Source of the DNA: Reticulitermes speratus
Lineage: Eukaryota > Arthropoda > Insecta > Blattodea > Rhinotermitidae
Length of the DNA: 64,000 bases
Assembly: GCA_021186555.1 (NCBI GenBank)
Contig: JAJKFL010000031.1
Span: 21,668,487-21,732,486, forward strand
Reading direction: 5' to 3'
This document shows positions 34,745 to 47,069 of the stretch, one piece after another. The notes beneath the pieces are model-generated. The model ran no database searches. It had not been told where the DNA came from and saw only the letters and a list, made by a program, of their open reading frames with translations. Numbering within the stretch: the stretch's first letter is position 1; each line of letters starts with the position of its first letter. The position numbers and the translations under genes were made by a program.

Positions 34745-35225
34745 TCGACAACTAACTGCTATGGAGCACAATCCTTCTTGAAAGGCTAACAGTTCTTCAG
34801 CAAGTCAACGAATGCCTCGCATTTTATTGAATCCGAAAATTCACTACCGTTTTCACAGGAGCCCACCACCTGTCCATATCTGAGCCACATAAATCCACTT
34901 CACGCCCCCCTGAACAATTTCCTTAACATACACTTCAACCTTATCCTCCCATCTACGCCTAGGTCTTTCAAGTGGACTCTTTCCCTCAGATTTTCCCACC
35001 AAAGCCCTGCATGCACCTCTGTTCTCCCCGTACGTGCCACTTACCTCGCCCATTTCACTGTTCTTTGTTTCATCACCGGGATAATATTCCTTGAGAAATA
35101 TAGATCATTAAGCTCTTAATTATGCAATTTCATCCAGTCTCCTCTTACCTCCTCCCTCTTAAGCCCAAATGTCTTTCTGAGCAACCTATTCTCACACGGT
35201 CAGCATGTTTTAACAGCTTTTATTT
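34745..35225 (-). mobile_element. L1-group LINE 3' end
   Basis: The minus strand encodes, after an upstream degraded tail, MGEVSGTYGENRGACRALVG, then SEGKSPLERPRRRWEDKVEV, then WIYVAQIW. This is the L1 tail (active members: RGAYRVLVGKPEGKRPLGRPRRRWEDNI). The 3' UTR runs to about 34745 and ends near a GTTAGT repeat. Confidence 0.88.
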
Positions 35226-36302
35226 TAGTAGCAATTATCACAGATGCATTTCATTCAACACAAAAACCTGTACCTTTGACTGACAAAAGTAGTCCTACGA
35301 GGCGTCTCCAAACAACGCATGAGTTATACATACCAGACTGAATGGGAAAAGCCTTTCTAAGACGCCTCTCACAACTCCGCATGAGGTTCTGACAAGACAC
35401 TTCTCACAACCCTCATTCGATCGTGTTATGACTCATTAACATTTTTGATAATATATAGAAAGCATTTTTTTTATTTTACATTTCGTGAAAGTAAGGTTAC
35501 GGAGACTTACAGGCACGAGAGAGGGTCTCGTATTTCGTTAAATGTTCAGAAGGGTGAGAGCATGTGAAAGCCATAATCAGAGTCCATGTATAAAGACAAT
35601 TTCTTACACTTTAAGAAGTGGAAGACCCTAAAATGTCAATACTTTAATTAATCAAGTAAACTTCAATTACTTGAAAGTTTATTGATTTCCGATATTGATC
35701 TTACAAAAGTTTAAAAACATCTACAGAGCTTTATTTCTTACCTAAGTGCTTTCTCTTAAATAAACACTTTCTCAGTTTCGGGCCATTCCATTTTTGACTA
35801 CAGAGAAATTTGTAGCGAAATGAGTTATAGTGGAATTCGTCCTTCTGAACATTCTTGTCTTAATGAAAAGTAACTCGCCCATTAAAAAGGAGTCAAGCGA
35901 GGAGTGATGCATTTTTTCGGTATAGTTTCAACCAGAAACTATGTGCAAACATTTCTTACCCACGTCACGCCCTGATTTTCCAAAAATAATCAAATACCTC
36001 TCCACTCGCTGTACGGTTCTATAACCAGAATCGTAATATTTTAATGCCGTTTAGCAAAGTTACGTAAAAATGCTTCTTTCAAAGGCCTTCTAGGAAAAGT
36101 GGCGAATTTTGTGGACATGGGAAAAACAACGCGGCCAACCCGCTTTGCAGGATAATGTCCATCAGGAATTTCCATTAGTAAATTTATCGTCACGTTACAG
36201 ACACACGGTAATTAAAAGACACTTGGGGATCAAACACAAATATTCAACAAACAAATTCGCTCTTATTATTTTTTTAGATATTATATATTACAATCTGTAT
36301 AA
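35226..36302. other. Intronic sequence, unassigned
   Basis: No exon or repeat family recognised. Confidence 0.5.
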
Positions 36303-36355
36303 GCTAGTCCAACATGTTTCGATCCCCTCCTGGGATCATCAACAGGGACTCTTGT
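36303..36355 (-). repeat. Solo hammerhead-like module
   Basis: On the minus strand AGTCC, CTGTTGATGA, a TCCC/GGGGA hairpin, GAAAC, ATGTT, then GGACT. AGTCC and GGACT pair exactly and sit where helix I of a hammerhead would be; the CTGATGA box carries a 3-base insertion. Confidence 0.6.
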
Positions 36356-37195
36356 GACAGTATGATTACACAGACAAAACTAGCAATATAAGTACATGCT
36401 AAAACCATAAAATATATAAAAGATGGTTACACTGTAGGCGATATTTTGTGGTGGATATAGAATTTAAACGTTAGAACAGATTCCAATTTCATAGTTTTAC
36501 TGAATGATAGGGAAACTTTTTCTGAATTTTTAAAGCATGTTTATAGTTTCTGTTCTTATGTTCGCCAACGAACTTCATTAAGCAGCCAGTGGAAAGAAGG
36601 AAAGGTCTTGGAAAGTAAAATTTAAATTCTTAGTCTGCAGGACTGAAAACTGTGAATCTTCCTTGAACAGTAAAGTTTGTTTCTGTAATTGGCTACACAA
36701 AATACATACATTTTCAGCTTCGTCCCTTTATTTCTTACAGTGGAAATTACAAAGTTGGTAGCCAATAATTGAAGTTAACTCTTACAAAGAAGAATTTTTT
36801 AAAATGGAAATTAATTACAGTGCCTTATTTTATTTGGAGTGCAGCGTCCTGTTGCATTTTGAACATCAACAATAAGCTAAACACTTCTAAGTAAAAGGAT
36901 TCTTTTAGCATTAAAAGAGCTCTCCATTACATTCAGCCATTAGTGAATAAGATCCGTGAAACTCGACGATAACCCATTTCGCTGAAGCTCCCTTCATAAA
37001 GTTTTTAGCCTTATCCATCTTTGTTATCCCCGAGACTTATTGAACAAAAGTTTCTACAATTTATTTGTCACAGTTTTTGCTACATTCACAAGAATCTTAA
37101 TTACTAAGACTCTATTTAACTACCATGACACCAGAATAAAGTTTAAACCCCGCAGTTCTTCTCTATGTAATTTCCTTTCTCTAAGCCATCTTTCT
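36356..37195. other. Intronic sequence, unassigned
   Basis: No exon or repeat family recognised. Confidence 0.5.
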
Positions 37196-37197
37196 TC

Positions 37198-37425
37198 CGT
37201 GGCGCAACAGCACAAGTCTGGCCTATGCCACCTCATTGTTGAGGTTTCCAGATAACATATTTAGACAAACACACGCGGTAGAACTCCTCTGAACGAGCGA
37301 TCAGCTCGTCGCAGATGCCACTACCTATATAACACACAAGAAACAGAAGTGACGAATATTTATGCCCTCAGCGAGATCAAAAGGTACGATCCCAGCCGTC
37401 GAGAGGCCGTGTTAGGCCTGCTTGT
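37198..37425 (-). mobile_element. S-A SINE, decayed (antisense)
   Basis: Segments 'gtggcgcaacagcacaagtc', 'gatcagctcgtcgcagatgcc' (20 of these bases match the 34.1-kb copy almost exactly) and a degraded head near 37385-37420 follow the order of S-A. Many substitutions; older than the 34.1-kb copy. Confidence 0.75.
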
Positions 37426-37429
37426 TGTT

Positions 37430-40400
37430 CGTATTTTAAAAGATTTACCCCAACACCTACTTTCAAAATAATTCCCCCTTTTTTGTCACTGACGCAACAC
37501 TGAATATTCAGAAGCAACTCTACGTGTAAACATGTTTCGCTTTCGAAGGATTTGGCCAACAGTTGTACTGGATATGTCGATTTGCTTACTAGCACACCTC
37601 GCCAATCTCTGCTGACTTCGCGACAATGCGCTTAATGTTTTCAACACTCACGAAAGATCTGCCAGAAAATTTCATTCACTGACGAGGTCATCATTCATAA
37701 AAGTTCCATTAACCAAGATTTTATTATTTTGTGAATCCCGCCAAAACTCTCCCAGCACATTAACACAAAATTTCAGTTTATGAAAAGCTAACACAAAAAC
37801 ACTTTCCTGGCATGAACGCCACTTTGCGACGCCAGTGACCAGGACTGGATTAAGGAGCGAGCCAGACGGGAAGCTGTCCGGGGCGCCAAACAATAAGGCG
37901 CGATGAGACGTCAGTGGAATAACCGGAAATAATATGCCAGTAAACTCATGTTTCCACAAGCGCCTCCTGACATAACTGGCGAAATGTAAATTGGTCCCGC
38001 TTCCGCCTGAGCATACAGCGCCCTCGATTGGAAATAATAAAATGAATCCTCGCCGGCGCCGACCTGTCTCTTTTGAGTATTACTGCGACGCGCATGTGCA
38101 GTTACAAGCGGCATTCATTGGTGTCCCAAATCATTTTTCCCCACCCACCGTGCTGTTTTATGAAAAATATATTTCCTATGTATCTGCAGGCGTACAGATT
38201 GTAAACTTCTGTGATTATCATTAATACCAAATGAAGAGGACAACGAATAATTTTTAACACAAGCCAGAAGCAGTGCAAAATGTTGTATGTTATATTTATG
38301 GCCATTTCTTTGCTTTTAATGCGAGATTGTTGGCGGGAATGATACATGTAGGGAATATTATTAAATATGAAACGAAAAGCTAATTACTCGCAGGAGAAAC
38401 GGACTCTCGGGATGAAAGATTACTAATACTCCTTATGCTGATATGGATCAATAACATACCAAGAACATAAAAAATAATTGCCTGACATTAATATGCTCAA
38501 GTTCAATATAGTAAATGCCTGTACACCCCATCTTAACGACACTCAGCTCATCGGATTTTCCACAATGTCACAATCACAGTCGTATTAATCTGAATGACCA
38601 GCGACGTTCCTTGTCATGTAATATTTACTATCAGCATCAGACACGTTTGAATTAACCTACCCCTTTCTTTGTTACACTGCATTCACTGAGAATACTGTAC
38701 CGAACTGCCTTCCTACTGAATAACAGCCTTACTTTAAGTCTACAAACATTTGCAGTATTATCGCTCTGTATTCCCATTTCTCTCCGCCATCGAACTTATA
38801 GCTAATATCCGATTAATGGCTGATCTATTAATTTTAAATCAACATTCATAGACAAATAATTCCATCTATCTTTGAACTTAACATTTAGAGAATATTTGGC
38901 ACATTTCGTACGTAATTTACAACTGTGTTATTCCTCTGTAATCAATGTAATTAAATTTATCACGCTTCTTGTCAACAGGTACAATAATAGACTCCACCCA
39001 CTGCCGAGGCAATTTCTCTTTATTTCAAGTGTAATTAAGTTTATAAGACTGTGGGCCTCAGAACCTGTTGTTAGTTGATATATAATTAATGGTTTATATC
39101 TTTCCGTATTCAAAAGCAAATTTAACCTTGTTAGGACTAAGCTCATGTATCGGTGGTTCAGCTATATAGCTTTCAGCCTGCCTAACTTCACTAACCTTCC
39201 ATTAACTCAGTAACTGAGGGAAATGATTCTTGCACTTATTAAAAATATTGTGATGATCTTTAAGCAGATAACCTGTCTCATCATTTTCTAAGTTCTAGGC
39301 TGGTAATCGTTGAATTCATGTACACGTAACTGAAAGGTCCGTAATATTGCCATTTGACTCTTTCTTCAAACTTATAATTTTTATCGTTCAAGTATTTACC
39401 TTTTTGTTCCTAAAATATCTACTAGTTTCTTGCCTTACATTGTTCACATTACATCCTAATACTCTGACGAGTATTTTCTAAAACGTGAAGCTTCTTCAGC
39501 AAACCATGTTTTTTATGCTTCACTCTATCTTTTTTCAAAATGTTTATAATTTATTCTCTCCAAAAAATTTTCCAACTCCCTTTGGCATTCCTTCTATCGT
39601 CCAGGATTTCCGAAACTGCAAAGTTGTTTAAGACTTTAACTACATTTAATAAGATGAAATCCCACTATCTCTCATTGTCACTTTCCTAAGTACAGAAATA
39701 AGAAGTGTTAAAGAATAAAAACAACATACGAACACATGACTCGCGTTATTCGTGAACATTTTTTGCCGCATTAATTTATGACAAATGAAAGATCCAACTG
39801 CTGACTTTTTTTCTGGTATAAGGCTCTACACCGAAAGTGCTTGACCTGACAGAAAGTAAATCACCCTCCCCGGCAGAAATTCCATCTCTGTCTCCTACAG
39901 ATATTCACCCCCTCTACATCATCATACAAACGAGGAAGTATTTATCACGAATATTTAAAAACGGACCCATAGAAAACAGAAATAGTTTTATGTCGAAACT
40001 CCTAAAGTTGTGAAATTGGGAAGGAAAGCAAAACTCGACCACACATCACACCTTTACTACATTGCAAACAATTAATATTGATTCTTATCTTTATAGTCAT
40101 GCAGAATTTAGGTAAATTGTTTCACGGTGATAACTCGCTACTTGAAAAACAAAAATAATGAATTTTTTAAATGAGTCCAACACGTGGTAATGACTATCAT
40201 TAGGGAAAAAAGGGACTATTTCAGGTTACAGTTGATCGAGCGACTTTAGAAAATATATCTTAATATACTTCGTGGTAATTAAGCCGATAAATTGAAGGAC
40301 TAAGAAACAAACGTCTCTCTTCAAAAGAGGATGAGAAATACAAAGTATTTAAATTTTTCAACGCCAAATTATAATTAAGTGAAAACATTTAAACGTATTT

Positions 40401-41840
40401 GCACAGTCCTTTCTATTTCAGGTCACAACATCAGTATTTAAAATTCATGTGCTCTAATATTCGACGGTATTCGAAAAATCTTTGTTATATTATAAATTCG
40501 AAAGATAAATAACACTAAACACTTCATAAACTACTTTTATAATAAACTATCTTCGAATTTTGCTGCCACGTATTATTATCCCTGCTTTTAAGAAGAAGAG
40601 AACAGTAGAATAAAACTACCAATACCTCCAGAATAAAATTAAAATAGACCATAAAATTCCCATATAATAAACGAAATATTTGGCTAAATTTGTTTTGGTG
40701 ATGGAAATTATATCATACAGATTTAAAAGTGTAATAAAAGTTTTGTAGTCAAATAAAAGATCTTCACTCATACTCTGTGTAGAAATGTTATTTAATGCAA
40801 ATTGAAACCACCATAACACATGACCAGACGTTGAGAGTAGCCTTGTTTTCGGTCCCACCTTATTTGGTCTATAAGTTCACTGTGTACTTAATCAGTAAGA
40901 AAGAATATATTGAAAGTACAAAAGCAATAAAGGAACACAAGAAAAGGCGTTAGGAATGATTATTGATAGGACGGGCAAATACCATATAGGGGCCGGTAAA
41001 GCAATACAGGAGAATTTAGAGGAGGAGGTAAGCTCTGAAAGGGAAGAAGAACTGTATTTCCTCAGAGAACAAAACTGTCCCTGCTGTGAAACATCAGACT
41101 AGACGACTGGACACGCATCCTATAAAAAATGTTCAGACTTTCCGGTGGTTCAACAAGCACTGTACTGGCATATGTAACACTTACGTTCAAGGTGATGTAT
41201 TCCGAGTTGCAATGTGTTAGAATTTTTGAAGTGACATTCAAATCATTTATCATAAATCACGTTAGGAAAAATAGCACACGCTAAGACAAATTGTACATGA
41301 TTAGTTTAGAAGAACTGATTTATAAATTCTTGCAACGGTTTAACATCACATGCCGTAAAGTTACCAAAAGAATATGAAGTCACATGAAGAAGGTAACTTA
41401 CTTGCTTTAGCACACCTGTAACATTTTTCTCAGCGTTTTACAGTCTTAGTTAATGGCAATGCCTTTCAAGAAACTACAAAATAAACCAGACTGAGTAACA
41501 TTCCTTTCCGGTTCACACTTCATTTCTAAGACTTGTGATTGCTTTGTTCTGACCTGCATAAAAACAGTCCTGTTTGTAAACGCGAAAGGGGCGGATATCA
41601 TCGCGAAGTATGCTCAAAACGTTTACGCCCTTTTCTTTACCAAAACACACCACAGCTAGGAGCCAGCTGCAGCTCAGTCGGCATTGTAACTAGGCTATAA
41701 GCTCTACATAGCAGAAGTAATTTCCTTGTAGGAGGAATAGGGTTTTCTCGTTTCAAAATCATCCAGCCCTTTTCTCGGGACCACCAATCTTCCCATTCAA
41801 GGTAAGACGCGGAATCATTTCCCAAAGATAAATCCGCCAG
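37430..41840. other. Intronic sequence, unassigned
   Basis: No exon or named repeat recognised. The block 37800-38110 is less AT-rich than its surroundings but shows no gene signature. Confidence 0.5.
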
Positions 41841-41844
41841 GGTC

Positions 41845-41955
41845 CGAAGCTGACCATTCACTTCTATCTAGTCCGGGGTTAAGAATGAGTGAAGCTATGC
41901 CCCATTCTCCTATATGCCTTCATGCCGTACACGAGAACAACTTTACTTGGCGGTA
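41845..41955 (+). mobile_element. S-B SINE 3' fragment
   Basis: 'ctgaccattcacttctatct', 'ggggttaagaatgagtgaag' and 'atatgccttcatgcc' match the S-B 3' body, and even more closely the 60.85-61.02-kb copy. Head missing. Confidence 0.65.
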
Positions 41956-42868
41956 AAACTATTTTTGAAATCGTTCGCATTTAAAATTAAATGAAAAGTA
42001 ATTCACTATTACCAGCATCAAGGTTCTGGACTCCTCCAATGACAAAATATCATCGGTGTCCGGGACTGGAAAAGATTTAGAAACACCCGTTTGCAGAACA
42101 AGGGTCGCATAGGGTAGTCCATTTTGTATTTGTATTATGTCCCTCTAAGTTCCTCTCTCGGTCTTCTGTGTGAATTCCGGCAAGATGTGGGTAAACCATT
42201 CCCATTATTCTATTCTCTGTGTTTCTCTAAGTACCACACCTTCCTGTAGAGAATTCAACGTTCTCTTTGAATGATGTATTCCATTCATCTCATCAAACAC
42301 CCAACATAATGCTTACACACTCAAATTGTATGAAAGGATCATATTTTCTTGCCCGTAACGTTGGTCGGATTTATATAACCCTTGCTCTGTGCAAAGCTAG
42401 ATCAAGCATTAATTTAATATATTTTAAAGTTGCGAGTCTGCTTCATCATACGACTTAATAAATATTAGGAAACAACCCGACAACTTACTTGCTGAATATT
42501 AGAGCATATTTCCGGAAAAAATAATTTTTTATTTAGGAACAACACACAGCAGAGCGAAACTTCAAATGGAACGTGCGATCGGGAAGACCGAAAATTAATC
42601 ACACGTCAGACTGTTCACCTTCAAACAGAGTTCTGGTGATTTTCATCAGTTAAAGTACCGCTCTAGACCTTTGCACCCAGTTATTCACATATAACCCTGC
42701 AATGCATCATTCCAAAGTGAGAAAATCAAAACCGAAGCAAGGTTTAGTGAAAGACGTTTCGGAAGACGCTTATTTATATTACAATTTAGCTTCTAGTAGG
42801 TTACAGTTAAATCTCCGCAGTCCGCAGAACTGCATGTACTTCATATGGGTGTGCTTCTGTTTCTGCAG

Positions 42869-44010
42869 GTCAGTGGGTATTCGGTCTTGCGGTGTGCCAG
42901 TTCTGGTTGTCAGCCGACTACACTGCCTCCACAGCATCAATCTTGAACCTGTTCATCCTGAGCATGGACCGATATTGGTCCATCACTTCGCCATTACGAT
43001 ACTTGAGGCGTCGCACCAAGAAGAGGGCTCTTATCATGATTGGGCTAGTGTGGGCTGGGTCAGCACTTTGGATCTTGCCAATCATCGGTTGGCACTACAT
43101 CGAATCTGGAGGAAAACGCATGTACCCCGCTACCGTTTGTGAAACAGAATTTGCAAGCAATGTTGCTTTCAAAGTAACTGCTGCCTGTCTTAACTTTTAT
43201 ATCCCAACATTACTCATGGTATATTTGTATGGACGTATATTCTTCGAGATTAAAAAACGCAGTCGCTTCGATCTCGGACAGTGCAATCACAGCAGTAGAA
43301 TAGAAATAGGATCTGGTATCTTATGGGGTACTGATTCGCTGGTAGACGATCATCCTCCGAACCATTTACGAAATAAGTCAAGGACATTTCGAAAGAAAAA
43401 CGCCGTAGTTGGAGAGACACATCAGTTTCGAAACCTGACTGTGTTCTCTTATAAATCTGAAGGCACTCAAAGTGAGGGGCTTGTACATTTCGAAGGTGTC
43501 ACGGTCAACGTGGAATACGTAGAGATCGCCACAACAGCAATGGATGTTAAACACACAGATGGACACCATATTCATGAGAATTCTTCCGGCAGCCAATATC
43601 GACGGACCTTCGCTCACAGGCCAGCAGCAAAAAGGCGCAGCAACGATTCTGATTCTGTGATTTTGCAGAAAGAAAAGAAAGCTGCTCGTCAACTGGGAGT
43701 CATAATGAGCGCGTTCGTTCTCTGTTGGTTACCTTACTTCGTCTTGTTCATGGTTATAGCTTTCTGTAGTGACTGTGTAAATCCAGTCGTCCACACTGCC
43801 AGTATATGGCTTGGGTACATAAACTCCACACTCAACCCTATACTCTACCCTCTGTGTAACACAAACTTTAAAAGAGCCTTCAAGAAGATGCTGGGATTTG
43901 GTAGCAAAGATCGAAATGCCTTGATGCTAACGAACTCTCGAGGAGGAGGCGGGCAGCCAAATCATTTACAAAGAACAGTAAATAACGATCAGTACTTTCA
44001 CTGTAATTAA
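42869..44010 (+). CDS. Last coding exon, histamine H1-like GPCR (end of ECL1, TM3-TM7)
   Basis: Encodes the C-terminal 379 residues of a plasma-membrane, G-protein-coupled amine receptor; the acceptor is TTTCTGCAG at 42868 and the stop is TAA at 44008-44010. Visible in order: ECL1 Trp (QWVFG), Cys3.25, Asp3.32 at 42916 (amine salt bridge) in FWLSADY, DRY at 42967, ECL2 Cys in CETEF, Lys5.39 at 43171, Asn5.46 at 43192, a third intracellular loop of roughly 140 residues (about 43250-43675), Trp6.48 at 43726, Tyr6.51 at 43735, Tyr7.43 at 43816 in IWLGYINSTLNP, NPILY at 43834, and a short basic C tail. Human H1 has FWLSMDY, CETDF, NFYLPTLLM, CWIPYF and IWLGYINSTLNP in the same places. Thr5.43 of H1 is Ala here. 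Muscarinic receptors have Asn6.52; this protein has Phe, as H1 does. H1 receptors usually couple to Gq; that and histamine as ligand are inference. Not tested: expression, ligand. Confidence 0.93.
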
Positions 44011-44056
44011 CAAACGAATGCCGTCTTTTACGTTTCCCTTTATCTTTTGTGTAGAT

Positions 44057-44062
44057 AATAAA
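44057..44062 (+). terminator. Polyadenylation signal AATAAA of the receptor gene
   Basis: AATAAA lies 47 bp after the stop codon of the receptor gene. It is the first canonical signal and would give a very short 3' UTR. Other AATAAA motifs follow in this AT-rich region, so longer 3' ends are possible. Confidence 0.55.
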
Positions 44063-46555
44063 GTACAACTATATAGTGGGAATGGAATTATTCGAGAAAA
44101 TCAGAATAGGAACACAAGGAATTTTCTCAAGACCAACTGTCGTGTGATAAGAAAACAAAAAAAAAGAAGATAACAGTGAGGCAAGTTCAAACAAATACAA
44201 TCATAAAACGCAGCAGACGCACATAACACCGTTGGGACCTTGTATCTGTGATTATGCATTTGCAGCATTAACACCAATTCAGCTGTAGTGGCACTTTATT
44301 TATTAAAATAATGGGACAAAGTGTGTCTACTAATATAATTGATTTATTGTCACTTAATAAAATCATTAATAATGGACAACACAGAGTTAATAACTTTAAA
44401 TTAGTTAGAAATATATTTACCATAAACAGATAAATATGAATATTTATAATTAATGTGGCACAAAGGGGAGAAATTTAAAGTAACAATGCATGGGATATGA
44501 AGGTATACGAGACTAGAGAGATATATACTCATATTCCATTTTAAAACAGCAGCTACTCCTGATGCAGATAATTTTCTGCATCCTAAATTCAAGCAACTTT
44601 ACAATAAATGTCTGAATAAAAATAAATGTGAAATAGGATTATGTTACAAGAACCAGCTACTTTCTGATGACTCGAAATAAATCTAGTTTGGGGCGGACAT
44701 TACCATAAAGAAAAAATATCGTCAGTAGCAACACAGTAACAAAATGTTGTAAGTAATATTTTCTGTATCAAAAATATGATGCATTCATTATGTGAATATT
44801 ATTGCATACTGTTTGGAAAAAGAGAAAATGATAGAAGTAAAATTTTGTATGAAAACGTTTGTTAATTGAATTAAATTAGTAGCCTGTATAGAAAACAGAA
44901 TTGGGGAGATTAAAGCTGATAGTTAATCAACAAAACACACCTGTAAATTAATTTAAAAGTATAGCAAATCCAGTAGGCCTAGATGATGTTTCAAAATGCA
45001 ACATACATTTTAAGGTAATAAATCTACATCCATTAAATGGCTTTTACTTGTTTTCGAGAGTATGACAAGAGTGCAGAAGTAGAAACACATGAACCGTCTC
45101 TTTGTAATACCCTGCCATATCCGTACGTTCGTGTGTTTCTCCGAACGTAAAGATTTTTTATCAGACAAGTTGGAATATGTCCGCAGAGCGTACAACTTCA
45201 TCCCTGTCTCTCTGGTACTGTCCATAGGTTTTGATTCCATGAATATTTCCCAGAAAAACACAGAATGTTTTGACACACACATATTTCTCCCAATCTTAGC
45301 CAACAGATTTACAATGGATCATAATCGAGATATCGTATCTGGGTAGATCTACAGTAGATATCTCTTGAACGCCGATACTCGACCTTTACAATCGATCATG
45401 TTCGATGGTCAACAGTTTCTTCAGCGTCAGCGCCTACCCCACAAAGACCACGCTCTGTCTGTTATGAAGACCAATAAACATTAAGTCTTCAAGTACAGTG
45501 ACTCTCATATTTTTTCTATTTTAACTAGTATCAGAATGTGTTAACACATTTTAACAAAAAATAAACTCGCATAAAAAGTTTCACAAAAACCCATTTGGAG
45601 GGAGTCGTCATAAAATATGTGGATAAACGGACAGACGTGACGAAGCTAGCATACACCTTTCGCATACGAAAGCGCCTATGAAGTGATGTTCATGAACACC
45701 AAGCCAATGCGTGTTTTCCATTAAATTCCTACCATCAGCAGTGCCAATATAAATGCCTAAAGGGTTTCTGCAGTGGAAGCGACACTAGCGTCAGTTAACC
45801 ATTAAAGCCCTTTGTTATACGTACTACCTGCTGTAACATGAAGAAACTTAGCAGGTTTTCACATACCGTAGGGATGTCTTTTTATAATGATCACAATAAA
45901 AACAGCTATTTCTCTAAACGGAATTAAACGGCTGGATTTCTAATGGACAAGAATTGTGTCTTCTGTGAGGTGCGAACTAAAGTTTTATATGTAAAGTAGA
46001 TAATGTTCTGTCTACAAAGGGTTAATGTTGCGCCCATAAATTTGAAGCTGTATCAGATATTCGAGAGTGACCGACGACTTGGAACACTAGTAATGAGATG
46101 GAAGAAGAAGAACAGTAAGTTTGACCTTAAGAAAGTGCGATCTGGGGATTGGAGGTTAGTAGAACTGACTCCGGACTTCATCCAATGGCGAATTTCTTTG
46201 TTATCGGTGACAAACCTCAGTTTTCATGTTAATTCTACACTAACAAAGCATGGAGCTAGAAGAACTGTAAACTTGTATATGTGCAGAGGTTATAAACATA
46301 TCTACAAAATCTGTACGACAGTTCTGTGTGTCAAGAAATACAAGCACAAACATGAAAATATTACAGTTAGGCCTACGTTTGTAGACGTTTAAGTCAGGCC
46401 TAGGTAATGGAAGTTGTACGCATTAATAAGCGAATAAATTTTACACTTACTAAATTAAATTTATTTTAATCTAAAATACAAATATCAACATACACAAAAC
46501 TATACTTCTGCTTATTGTTTTTATGGGTATGGAACTTGGTCACACATTAAAGGAA
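44063..46555. other. Downstream flank of the receptor gene, unassigned
   Basis: AT-rich. A segment at about 45400-45500 (TTTCTTCAGCGTCAGCGCC) is related to the repeated unit at 55.6-55.7 kb. A 129-codon open stretch at 46003-46392 has no recognisable domain. Confidence 0.5.
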
Positions 46556-46559
46556 GAAA

Positions 46560-47000
46560 ACAGACTCAGAGTTTAGACAATAGGGCACTGAGAAAGAATA
46601 TTTGGGCCTAAGAGGGAGAAAGTAACAGGAGGTTAGAGAAAGTCCTACATATAAGAGATTCGTGATTTACGTTCCTCACTATATATTAATAGTGTGATAA
46701 AATTAAAGAGGATGAGACAAGGAGGGCATGTGACAAGTTTGGGGGAGAAGGCAAATGCATACGTGGTTTTGGTGGAAAACTTTGAAGGAAAGAGCCTACT
46801 TGGAAGACCTGGGAGTAGATGAGAGGACTATATTAAATAAATGGAATGGAAGAGCGTTGACTCGATTTATCTGGACAAGTGGCGAGCTCTTTTGAACAAG
46901 GTAATGAACCTTCGGTTTCCATACAATGCGAGCAATTTTTTGACTGAGGAACTATTCAGTTCACAAGTAGGAAGTTTCTCCATGGAGCTAGTTATTAGAG
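46560..47000 (+). mobile_element. L1-group LINE 3' end (longest sense copy here)
   Basis: Covers the ORF2 tail and 3' UTR: 'aggatgagacaaggagggca' (the R-R-M-R-WAGHVAR region), 'aatgcatacgtggttttggt', 'tacttggaagacctggg', 'gcgagctcttttgaacaagg' and the end 'ccatggagctagttattag'. Several stops and frame changes. Confidence 0.82.
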
Positions 47001-47069
47001 ACTATTTATGGAGTAAAGACGTTTTATGTGGAGAGGACGCCCTTCCATCTGTCCGTCTGTCTGCGATCT

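Larger units (their letters stand above)
31488..42868 (+). other. Intron between TM2 exon and last exon
   Basis: An 11,381-bp GT-AG intron (donor GTAAGA, acceptor TTTCTGCAG), phase 1. It holds a TACA microsatellite, an intact antisense S-C SINE, an intact antisense S-A SINE, an antisense L1 LINE end, two hammerhead-like modules (34.6 and 36.3 kb), an old antisense S-A copy and an S-B 3' fragment. I saw no additional conserved exon in it. The intact SINEs and the L1 LINE end are all antisense to the gene; the S-B fragment and the 34.6-kb module are on the sense strand. Confidence 0.85.

Noticed and set aside
42702-43142. 146-codon open stretch overlapping the last receptor exon in another frame
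   Set aside because: Frame shadow; it crosses the intron-exon boundary at 42868 and gives no GPCR sequence.
43378-43692. 104-codon open stretch on the minus strand
   Set aside because: It is antisense to the third intracellular loop of the receptor and has no signature of its own.
31397-44010. Identification as a muscarinic, serotonin or octopamine receptor
   Set aside because: Muscarinic receptors have Asn6.52 and a different ICL2; octopamine and serotonin receptors have TM5 serines or threonines in another pattern. H1 fits all the segments compared.
46003-46392. 129-codon open stretch downstream of the receptor
   Set aside because: No recognisable domain; the codons look like random AT-rich sequence and there is no splice or start context.
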